This document shows, piece by piece, positions 7,421 through 12,745 of a stretch of 13,631 nt of DNA. The stretch's first letter is position 1. Each line of letters opens with the position of its first letter. Location: NCBI GenBank assembly GCA_023415635.1, contig JAEZJV010000052.1, forward strand, positions 1 through 13,631, in the 5' to 3' direction. The notes beneath the pieces were generated by a model. It worked only from the letters and a program-made list of their open reading frames with translations, made no database searches and was not told where the DNA came from. This DNA is from Bacillota bacterium. Its GTDB lineage: Bacteria > Bacillota > Clostridia > Lachnospirales > Lachnospiraceae. The position numbers and the translations under genes were made by a program.

Positions 7421-7457
7421 TATGTTACAGAAAATGACACTTAAGTTGCGGAAAATG
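7421..7457 (-). promoter_or_regulatory. Candidate LytTR operator: direct repeat with 21-bp period
   Basis: TATGTTACAGAAAATG (7421-7436) and TAAGTTGCGGAAAATG (7442-7457) match at 13 of 16 positions and start exactly 21 bp apart, two helical turns. LytTR proteins bind pairs of direct repeats with a GTT core at about this spacing. The pair lies roughly 48-85 bp upstream of the predicted transcript start of the LytTR gene, a suitable place for activation. Confidence 0.6.
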
Positions 7458-7520
7458 CTGTTTATATAGAAGGTATTGACATCTTATATCAAAAAAGCCT
7501 TTCAATTTCGAATAGAATAA

Positions 7521-7560
7521 AAGAAAAACTCAAGACAGAAGATGCATGAACTGTCCTGAG
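7521..7560 (-). terminator. Intrinsic terminator after lexA
   Basis: Read on the minus strand, CTCAGGACAG and CTGTCTTGAG form a 10-bp stem with one mismatch (arms 7551-7560 and 7529-7538). A TTTTTCTT tract follows (7528-7521). It lies 27 bp after the lexA stop. Confidence 0.8.
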
Positions 7561-7586
7561 CTTTATGTTGGGTTTACATAATATTA

Positions 7587-8204
7587 TTACATAAACATTC
7601 TGAATAATCCGATTACTTTTCCCTGAATATTGAGGTCCGATACAATAATGGGTTCCATGGTATCATTCTCCGGCTGCAAGCGATAGTAGCCATTTTCTTT
7701 ATAGAAGGTCTTGACCGTGACTTCCTCTCCGATTAACGCAACGACATAATCCCCGTTCTTCGCATGGGATTGTTTCTGAATCAGGATCTTATCACCGTTA
7801 TATATACCTGCATTTATCATGCTGTCACCCTTAACCTTCAGCATAAAGGTGTCTTCATTCGGCATGTATTCGGCAGGAATAGGGAAGTAGCTGTCTATAT
7901 TCTCGACTGCAAGAATTGGCTGACCGGCGGTAATCGTGCCTACAACCGGTACGTTGACCAAATCACGTCTGGTCAGGTTAAATTCATCGTCAATAATCTC
8001 AATGGCACGCGGTTTGGAAGGATCTCTTCGGATATAGCCGTTCTTTTCAAGGGTCTCCAGATGGGAGTGAACGGAAGAAGTGGATTTCAGCTTCACTGCT
8101 TCGCAAATCTCACGCACGGCCGGCGGATATCCTTTATTAATGATCTGAGCTTTCAAGTATTCAAGTATTTCCTTCTGCTTATTGCTTATTCTACCATACC
8201 CCAT
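7587..8204 (-). CDS. lexA: SOS repressor LexA
   Basis: LexA represses DNA-damage genes until RecA filaments trigger its self-cleavage. The 205-residue protein has a winged-helix DNA-binding domain (ISNKQKEILEYL, GYPPAVREICEAV, SSVHSHLETLEKNGYI, RDPSKPRAIEI). The latent protease follows, with cleavage site Ala93-Gly94 (TITAGQPI), nucleophile Ser128 (KGDSMINAGI) and base Lys165 (EVTVKTFYK), all intact. An in-frame ATG at 8222 would add six residues (MEADIY). I prefer 8204, since GGAGG at about 8219-8215 lies before it whereas the ATG at 8222 has almost no spacing from AGGA. It diverges from a YneA-like gene, with several SOS boxes between them, so it should repress itself and its neighbour. Confidence 0.96.
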   Translation of the reverse strand: MGYGRISNKQKEILEYLKAQIINKGYPPAVREICEAVKLKSTSSVHSHLETLEKNGYIRRDPSKPRAIEIIDDEFNLTRRDLVNVPVVGTITAGQPILAVENIDSYFPIPAEYMPNEDTFMLKVKGDSMINAGIYNGDKILIQKQSHAKNGDYVVALIGEEVTVKTFYKENGYYRLQPENDTMEPIIVSDLNIQGKVIGLFRMFM

Positions 8205-8236
8205 GTAAATATCAGCCTCCATTTCCTATTTGCATC

Positions 8237-8265
8237 ATTATAACATATTGATTACCAAAATGCAA
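8237..8265 (-). promoter_or_regulatory. lexA promoter
   Basis: On the minus strand TTGCAT (8265-8260) and a perfect TATAAT (8242-8237) are 17 bp apart. Transcription should start near 8230. SOS-box match 1 overlaps the -35 by two bases, and match 2 lies just upstream. Confidence 0.7.
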
Positions 8266-8277
8266 AACTTATGTTCT
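8264..8277. promoter_or_regulatory. LexA box candidate 1
   Basis: AAAACTTATGTTCT matches 10 of 14 positions of the Gram-positive SOS consensus CGAACATATGTTCG, with the inner AAC-N4-GTTC intact. It touches the lexA -35, so it is the best placed site for autorepression. Confidence 0.5.
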
Positions 8278-8283
8278 GAAAAG

Positions 8284-8297
8284 CGAAAAAATGTTTG
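8284..8297. promoter_or_regulatory. LexA box candidate 2
   Basis: CGAAAAAATGTTTG matches 11 of 14 consensus positions, but both inner C/G pairs of the core are altered (GAAA, GTTT). This is the weakest functional candidate in the array. Its ATGTT(C/T) starts 20 bp from that of site 1. Confidence 0.4.
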
Positions 8298-8303
8298 TAT
8301 AAA

Positions 8304-8317
8304 AGAATATATGTTCG
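8304..8317. promoter_or_regulatory. LexA box candidate 3
   Basis: AGAATATATGTTCG matches 12 of 14 consensus positions. It is identical to candidate 4 and lies 31 bp from it, just upstream of the -35 of the YneA-like gene. Confidence 0.7.
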
Positions 8318-8326
8318 AAATATTGA

Positions 8327-8355
8327 TTGACAAAAGAATATATGTTCGATATAAT
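8327..8355 (+). promoter_or_regulatory. Perfect consensus promoter of the YneA-like gene
   Basis: TTGACA (8327-8332), a 17-bp spacer and TATAAT (8350-8355) match the vegetative sigma consensus at all twelve bases. The start point should be near 8362, leaving a leader of about 160 nt before the gene. The spacer holds LexA box candidate 4. This suggests a very strong promoter held off by LexA. Confidence 0.92.
8335..8348. promoter_or_regulatory. LexA box candidate 4, inside the promoter spacer
   Basis: AGAATATATGTTCG matches 12 of 14 consensus positions and sits entirely between the -35 and -10 of the perfect promoter at 8327-8355. LexA bound here would exclude RNA polymerase, making this the key operator for the YneA-like gene. 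Confidence 0.85.
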
Positions 8356-8364
8356 CTGTATATA

Positions 8365-8378
8365 GAAACAAATGTTCG
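8365..8378. promoter_or_regulatory. LexA box candidate 5
   Basis: GAAACAAATGTTCG matches 11 of 14 consensus positions and keeps AAC-N4-GTTC. It lies directly after the predicted transcript start of the YneA-like gene (about 8362). Confidence 0.6.
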
Positions 8379-8391
8379 TATCATATGTTCG
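8378..8391. promoter_or_regulatory. LexA box candidate 6
   Basis: GTATCATATGTTCG matches 11 of 14 consensus positions with a perfect CATATGTTCG right side. It abuts candidate 5, sharing one base, so the two could not both be filled by independent dimers without contact. Confidence 0.55.
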
Positions 8392-8522
8392 TGAAATTAA
8401 TTAATATAGAATATTTTATATATACTAGGACATCGGATGACCAATCCGTATTCTATAATCAGTACATAAAGAACAGAACAAAGGATTAAAACTTTAGAGA
8501 AGATTTACAGGAGGTATGTAAG

Positions 8523-8891
8523 ATGAATAGAGCATCAGAAAGAATGATGGATGGGAGTGCATATTATCAGATGAACAAAAAGAAATTGTGGAAGCTTGGC
8601 AGTTTGATATTAATACTGGTTATAGCTTTTTCAGTATTTTTTATGACAAAGACAGTAACAGCTCAGAGAGATGGAGAACGCAGTAAGCAGGTTGCCTGTA
8701 TAGAGATTAAGAAGGGTGATACCTTATGGAGTATCGCTTCCGAGTATGTGACCGAGGAATACGATGATTTGAATGAGTACATTAAGGAAATCATGGACAG
8801 CAACGGTATGGTAACCGATGAGATTCATGCGGGCAACTATATTATTGTACCTTATTATGTAGATGTGATTGACATAGCTATGGCGGAATAG
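8523..8891 (+). CDS. YneA-like SOS cell-division inhibitor candidate (membrane anchor plus LysM)
   Basis: This 122-residue protein has a short cytoplasmic N-terminus, one membrane segment (about 23-43, LGSLILILVIAFSVFF) and an outside LysM domain (about 59-110, starting IKKGDTLWSIASEY). LysM binds peptidoglycan. Size, layout and position divergent from lexA match YneA of Bacillus, which delays division during DNA damage and is then cleared by proteolysis. The function here is inferred from architecture and SOS control, since LysM proteins are numerous. AGGAGG precedes the ATG at 8523; internal ATGs (residues 8, 9 and 17) lack such a site. The TVTAQ after the helix resembles a signal-peptide end, so release after cleavage is possible. 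Confidence 0.82.
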   Translation: MNRASERMMDGSAYYQMNKKKLWKLGSLILILVIAFSVFFMTKTVTAQRDGERSKQVACIEIKKGDTLWSIASEYVTEEYDDLNEYIKEIMDSNGMVTDEIHAGNYIIVPYYVDVIDIAMAE

Positions 8892-8921
8892 ATGAATATT
8901 AGGCATATTATTTTTGAGAGA

Positions 8922-8982
8922 GTAGAAGAAAGGAACCCACATTGTTAGGATTATCCTAATAATGCGGGTTCCTTTCTTCTAC
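8922..8982. terminator. Long stem-loop, probably a bidirectional terminator
   Basis: The arms at 8922-8950 and 8954-8982 pair over almost their whole length, interrupted by one A-C mismatch and one G-U pair, around a TTA loop. GGAACCC/GGGTTCC forms the GC-rich core, with an A-rich left flank (AGAAGAAA) and a T-rich right flank (TTTCTTCT). It lies 30 bp after the YneA-like gene. The tails are symmetrical, so it could stop transcription from either side. Confidence 0.75.
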
Positions 8983-9254
8983 GGAGCTTCTCACTATATG
9001 TTACTTTATCAATCATATAAAGCTTACTCTACTTGAAGCAATGCCGAATATAGCTAATCAGGCAGCATTTTTGGGTAAGGGCTTCAGGAGGATACTGATA
9101 TTCTGAAGGAATGATAGAATGGATAATATAGAGAAATATGTTGAAGTTGAAGATGCAGTAAGGTAAAATTAATAGGTGTATACATTTGTCAGGAAAGGAA
9201 ACTTAAATGAGGAGCTGTGAATGCTTAAGGCAAACAGAAGAGGAGCCGGCATAA
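8983..9254 (+). other. Intergenic stretch without a supportable gene
   Basis: Between the stem-loop and the beta-helix gene I find only very short frames, such as 9041-9106 (21 codons, no ribosome binding site) and a 15-codon frame starting with the ATG at 9119. No clear consensus promoter, SOS box or RNA gene was seen. The promoter of the beta-helix gene must lie here or be read through from upstream. It may contain decayed coding sequence, but I recognise none. Confidence 0.5.
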
Positions 9255-10493
9255 ATGAAAATTAGGAGAAGAAGGGTTATTCAGATAAGAGGTATAGTAG
9301 CGGTAATGATTATGGTATGGATAATTACGGTCTGTAGTTCGATGCCACACACTGTTCAGGCAAAAAGCCAAAATTCAGCTTATACAATTACCACAGCGAG
9401 TAAGCCTTGTGATAAGTCAGCTAATTATACTACTTATAATAAGTACACCAGATACTACTATACGATTTTGTCCTACTTAAAAAAGCTAGAAAATGAAGGT
9501 GGCGGAACCCTGATAATAGAAAAAGGTATCTATAAAATTACGAATACGCTATATGTTCCTTCTAATGTTACAATTAAACTAAAGGACGGAGTGAAGCTTG
9601 TTAAAGGTACAAAGACAGGAACAAGTAAGTTTGAAGCTTCTCATTCCATTTTTCAGCTGTGTTCCAATCGTAACAGTACTAAGGAGGGTGCCTATCGTAA
9701 GTATAATGGAGAGTCCAATATAGCAATCGTGGGTGAGGGAAAAGCCGAAATCGATTTGAATTATGCTTCAGATACAGTTGGAATTATGATGTGTCATAAT
9801 AGTAGGATTACAATTAGCAACATAATATTCAGCAATATGTATCGAGGGCATTTTATCGAGCTTGATGCATCTAGAGATGTAATAATTACGAAGTGTACTT
9901 TTCTGAATCATAAGGACTCTCCAAATAATAATAAAGAAGCAATCAATATCGATACGCCGGATAAAGTAACGAAGGGGTTTCATGCGGACTGGTCTTCTTA
10001 TGATAAGACACCAAATAAAAATATTACAATCTCCGATTGTATTTTTAAAGATTTGGAACGTGCAATAGGAACACATAAGTACTCAGAAAATAAGCTACAT
10101 AAGAATGTTCAAATATTAAATAATATAATAAGCAATTGTGATCAAGATGCAATACGCGTCATGAACTGGGAGAAGCCTGTAATCAAAGGAAACACTATTA
10201 GTAATGTGGCAGACAGAAAGGCTGGTAGGAGAGCAATATTAATTAGTGGGGTTATCGATCCGCAGATTTCAGAGAATGTTTTTAGTAGGGTATCACGACC
10301 GATACAGATTATACCGTGGAAAAATACCGGTGATGGCAGTGAATACAATATTATTTATAATGTCATCAGTTCAGAAGGTATTGAGCTAATGAAAAATAAT
10401 ACGGTAGAAGATTGTGATGAGCATTTTATCCGCTTTAATAAAACTTATAATGAATATAAGGAAAACACGGAGAAAATACCTATGGGTTATTAA
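9255..10493 (+). CDS. Secreted right-handed beta-helix protein (pectate-lyase-like fold)
   Basis: This 412-residue protein begins with a signal peptide (MKIRRRR, a hydrophobic stretch at 12-29, likely cleavage after VQA at 36). The mature part opens with a LKKLENEGGGTLIIEKGIYKIT segment, typical of pectate-lyase-fold proteins. Repeating short strands of the NITISDCIFKDL, VQILNNIISNCD, PVIKGNTISNV and PQISENVFSRV type follow, as in right-handed parallel beta-helices. Such proteins usually bind or cut polysaccharides, but I cannot name a catalytic residue set or substrate. A GAGGAG ribosome binding site lies nine bases before the ATG. The gene is AT-richer than the housekeeping block. It could be a polysaccharide lyase, a glycoside hydrolase relative, or a non-catalytic binding protein. 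Confidence 0.82.
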   Translation: MKIRRRRVIQIRGIVAVMIMVWIITVCSSMPHTVQAKSQNSAYTITTASKPCDKSANYTTYNKYTRYYYTILSYLKKLENEGGGTLIIEKGIYKITNTLYVPSNVTIKLKDGVKLVKGTKTGTSKFEASHSIFQLCSNRNSTKEGAYRKYNGESNIAIVGEGKAEIDLNYASDTVGIMMCHNSRITISNIIFSNMYRGHFIELDASRDVIITKCTFLNHKDSPNNNKEAINIDTPDKVTKGFHADWSSYDKTPNKNITISDCIFKDLERAIGTHKYSENKLHKNVQILNNIISNCDQDAIRVMNWEKPVIKGNTISNVADRKAGRRAILISGVIDPQISENVFSRVSRPIQIIPWKNTGDGSEYNIIYNVISSEGIELMKNNTVEDCDEHFIRFNKTYNEYKENTEKIPMGY

Positions 10494-10559
10494 TGAAAAG
10501 AGCAATGATGATGAAAGGATACCACTTTATTGTTGTAGGGGCTGTTAAACAGTGAATAA

Positions 10560-10571
10560 CCCGGCACCGGG
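10560..10571 (+). other. Small GC hairpin before the acetyltransferase gene
   Basis: CCCG and CGGG flank a GCAC loop, a short four-pair stem in an AT-rich gap, followed by AATTGTTTCT. It is too short to call a terminator with confidence. Confidence 0.3.
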
Positions 10572-10601
10572 AATTGTTTCTATAAAGGAGTTGATGCAGA
10601 C

Positions 10602-11099
10602 TTGAATACAAATATAATACAATATAGAGAAGCAACAAAAGCGGACATCCCTCAAATAGCTGTATTGCATAATGAGTTAGTATATTTTATTCAGCAACAG
10701 ACAGGGGATGACTACTGGAATTTTGAAGAGCTGGACATGGAAGATACGACTCAATATATAGATGAATTTTATGAATGCACCAATTGTAAGATATATATTT
10801 CGGAATATGAGGGCGAAATCGTTGGATTTATTATGGGGGAAGTAATCAGATGCCATTTGCCGGTTTCAAAAGTAAGTGAAGTAGGATATATATCAGCCGC
10901 ATACATCCGAGAGGATTTTCAGAGAAATGGGATTACTAAGAGATTAGAAGAGAATTTAACCCATTTCTTCAAAAAGCTGGGGATACAATATGTGGAAGTT
11001 AATTTCCTGTATAAGAACCTTGGTGCAAAAAAATGCTGGGAGGCATTGGGCTATCATATCTTTAGAGAGCAGGCCAGAAAAAAAATAGTATGTTATTAG
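10602..11099 (+). CDS. GNAT-family N-acetyltransferase (TTG start)
   Basis: This 165-residue protein carries the GNAT fold. The N-terminal YREATKADIPQIAVLHNELV is the usual strand-1/helix-1 opening. Motif A contains the acetyl-CoA pyrophosphate loop as QRNGIT (107-112), a form of the Q/RxxGxG/A pattern. EVNFLYKNLGAKKCWEALGY is the usual motif B end, with Asn139 and Tyr151. The acceptor substrate cannot be predicted. The start is TTG: no in-frame ATG lies near the N-terminus, and AAGGAG stands 11 bases before 10602. The gap to the beta-helix gene is 108 bp with no strong terminator, so co-transcription is possible. Confidence 0.85.
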   Translation: MNTNIIQYREATKADIPQIAVLHNELVYFIQQQTGDDYWNFEELDMEDTTQYIDEFYECTNCKIYISEYEGEIVGFIMGEVIRCHLPVSKVSEVGYISAAYIREDFQRNGITKRLEENLTHFFKKLGIQYVEVNFLYKNLGAKKCWEALGYHIFREQARKKIVCY

Positions 11100-11227
11100 A
11101 GAGATAAGTGAAGACATGCAATTAAGAAATTATATATGAATAATAAGAAACAGCAGCCGGTAATAGCTAGATATTGAGTAAGGAGAACTATCCAATAGAA
11201 AATAATATAAATAAGGAGAAGGACTAT

Positions 11228-11668
11228 ATGAAAACAGTGATTGTGTATTATACCTTTGGCGGCTCCTCTAAAAAGGAAGCGGAACGGATTGCTGCAGAAC
11301 TCAATGTACCTTCCTATCGGGTGAAGGAAGCACGTAAACGCAGTTTTCTGGCAGCATTTATTCCGGGAGGCTTGGAAGCAGGCCAACGCAGGACGGTTGC
11401 TATACAGCCGCTAGAGATTGATTTGAAGGAGTTTGACCGGATTATCATCGTCTGTCCGGTGTGGAATGCACACCCGGCACCTGCCTTTAATGCCATTGTG
11501 GAGAGGTTGCCAAGAGAAAAGGAAGTTGAAATTATTCTGTGTTCAGGCGGTGGCGGTACTGCAAAAAGTAAGCAGGGAACCAAGGAGATGATTGAAGAGA
11601 AGGGCTGTACCTTGATTTCCTACCGTGATGTATTAACAGGTGTTAAGCCCGGGAAGCTGAAGGAATAG
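11228..11668 (+). CDS. Flavodoxin-like protein
   Basis: This 146-residue protein has the flavodoxin-like alpha/beta fold. It opens MKTVIVYYTFGGSSKKEAER, where TFGGSSK occupies the place of the FMN phosphate loop. Next come FDRIIIVCPVWNAHPAPAFNAIVERLP, corresponding to the PVW/Y loop near the flavin, and VEIILCSGGGGTAKSK, a third cofactor-side loop. Proteins of this class carry electrons or act as small NAD(P)H-dependent oxidoreductases; the partner is unknown. An upstream TTG at 11174 would add 18 residues. I chose ATG 11228 because AAGGAGAAGG precedes it and the fold begins there. It lacks the long acidic sequence of classical flavodoxin, so only a family-level name is justified. Confidence 0.82.
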   Translation: MKTVIVYYTFGGSSKKEAERIAAELNVPSYRVKEARKRSFLAAFIPGGLEAGQRRTVAIQPLEIDLKEFDRIIIVCPVWNAHPAPAFNAIVERLPREKEVEIILCSGGGGTAKSKQGTKEMIEEKGCTLISYRDVLTGVKPGKLKE

Positions 11669-11797
11669 ATAAGAAAACAGATTAATTATTCAATACCACA
11701 AGAAGTGAAAGCATAAGCACAAAAGAAGAGAGAATATTGCAACAAATGAGCAAACAGGAAGTATGTTTGATGATCAAGAATAAATGGAGTTAATCAA

Positions 11798-12391
11798 ATG
11801 AAATTACATTATAAAGGAAAGTTTAATTTAGACCCGGAATCCTTACCATCAAAACCACATAAGGATGAAGCAGTAAGGTTTAAGGAGGCAAAGGATTCAA
11901 AGGAAATGATGATAATTGCTAGTGTGATATCAGTGCTGTTACTCATTCCTTTATTCATTATTCTTTATCAGCGCTGTGGTAATGCAGCTTTTGATGATTT
12001 TTTTCTTGGGGGAATATTAGCTATATTGTGTGCCTTTCCTCATGAATTACTGCATGCAATCTGTTTTAAAGAGGATGTCTATCTTTATACAAACTTGAAG
12101 CAGGGAATGCTGTTTGTCGTTGGTCCGGAGGATATGAGTAAAGGTAGATTTATATTCATGTCGATACTACCCAGTCTGATTTTTGGTATAATCCCGTTTC
12201 TCATAGCGATGATTAGGCCGTCGCTCAGTATGTTAGGGGTTTTTGGTGTCCTATCGATCAGTATGGGAGCTGGTGACTTTTATAATATTTTCAATGCCAT
12301 CACACAGATGCCCAAAGGGGCAAGGACTTATTTATATCAATTTAACTCCTTCTGGTATATGCCTGATAACGAGACGAAATCACAGGAGTGA
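11798..12391 (+). CDS. DUF3267-like membrane protein with HExxH motif
   Basis: This 197-residue membrane protein has about four hydrophobic segments (near 38-58, 66-88, 119-139 and 143-165). HELLH at residues 82-86, inside the second segment, is a zinc-metalloprotease motif, and Asp160 in GAGDFYNIFNA could be a third metal ligand. This layout fits the DUF3267 family, putative membrane zinc peptidases resembling site-2 proteases. A protease activity is inference from motif and topology. The soluble N-terminus (1-36) is charged. The start at 11798 has a TGGAGT ribosome binding site. It follows the flavodoxin-like gene by 129 bp and has no obvious functional partner nearby. Confidence 0.78.
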   Translation: MKLHYKGKFNLDPESLPSKPHKDEAVRFKEAKDSKEMMIIASVISVLLLIPLFIILYQRCGNAAFDDFFLGGILAILCAFPHELLHAICFKEDVYLYTNLKQGMLFVVGPEDMSKGRFIFMSILPSLIFGIIPFLIAMIRPSLSMLGVFGVLSISMGAGDFYNIFNAITQMPKGARTYLYQFNSFWYMPDNETKSQE

Positions 12392-12559
12392 ACCTAATAT
12401 ATCATCCTGAATTTCATAAAATAAGGTTTCTATATGTAATAAAGTTCATTTATATAGACGGATTAATGTATGTGTAGCAAAAGGGCGGAACTTACTTTTC
12501 AACTGAGAAAATAATAAATATTGTACTTTTTAAAATAAATAAGAATTGATACTTTTTTA
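12392..12559 (+). other. AT-rich intergenic stretch, nothing recognised
   Basis: No gene, clear terminator or RNA was found between the HExxH protein and the next promoter. AACCT at 12391-12395 and AGGTT further on could pair weakly, but not convincingly. Confidence 0.4.
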
Positions 12560-12588
12560 TTGACAAGATAAAGATAATTATGTATAAT
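12560..12588 (+). promoter_or_regulatory. Perfect consensus promoter of the solute-binding protein gene
   Basis: TTGACA (12560-12565), a 17-bp spacer and TATAAT (12583-12588) match the vegetative sigma consensus at every base. Transcription should start near 12595, giving a leader of about 150 nt. Two palindromic operator candidates lie downstream of the start. Confidence 0.92.
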
Positions 12589-12599
12589 AAAAATGTCAA

Positions 12600-12615
12600 G
12601 AGTACACGTGAACGC
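12600..12615. promoter_or_regulatory. Operator candidate 1 (imperfect copy)
   Basis: GAGTACACGTGAACGC shares its left half with the perfect palindrome at 12689, and six of eight right-half bases match. It begins about five bases after the predicted transcript start, a position suited to repression. Confidence 0.6.
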
Positions 12616-12688
12616 AAATAAATGTTACAAAGGGAGAATGAAAGACACTGTTAGATATAGTGGATGAATTTCTCTTAAATTTAAAGGT

Positions 12689-12704
12689 GAGTACACGTGT
12701 ACTC
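12689..12704. promoter_or_regulatory. Operator candidate 2: perfect 16-bp palindrome
   Basis: GAGTACACGTGTACTC is a perfect inverted repeat centred on CG. CG-centred palindromes of this size are typical of LacI-family operators, and such regulators commonly control sugar ABC transporters. The regulator gene is not in the window. The centre is 89 bp from that of candidate 1. Confidence 0.7.
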
Positions 12705-12745
12705 AACGAAACCTATGTAATCATATTAACCAGGAGGTAGGTACT

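Larger units (their letters stand above)
8301..8349 (+). repeat. 18-bp perfect direct repeat with 31-bp period
   Basis: AAAAGAATATATGTTCGA occurs at 8301-8318 and again at 8332-8349. Each copy contains one LexA box candidate (3 and 4). The identity extends beyond the box itself, so the pair looks like a local duplication. Confidence 0.9.

Noticed and set aside
8301..8391. Regular repeats read as a CRISPR array
   Set aside because: Units are 14-18 bp AT-rich palindromes without unique spacers and lie in a lexA regulatory region.
8434..8448. CGGAT/ATCCG hairpin in the leader of the YneA-like gene
   Set aside because: Only five pairs and no tail; expected by chance in a leader of this length.
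9041..9106. 21-codon frame (MPNIANQAAFLGKGF...)
   Set aside because: No ribosome binding site, sits just after a terminator-like stem-loop, and resembles no family I know.
9130..9145. Possible seventh SOS box before the beta-helix gene
   Set aside because: Only the ATATGTT core matches (about 8 of 14 positions) and the GTTC half is broken.
12638..12667. Nine-codon upstream frame in the lipoprotein leader
   Set aside because: GGGAG is only one base from the ATG, too close to initiate, and the peptide has no attenuator-like features.
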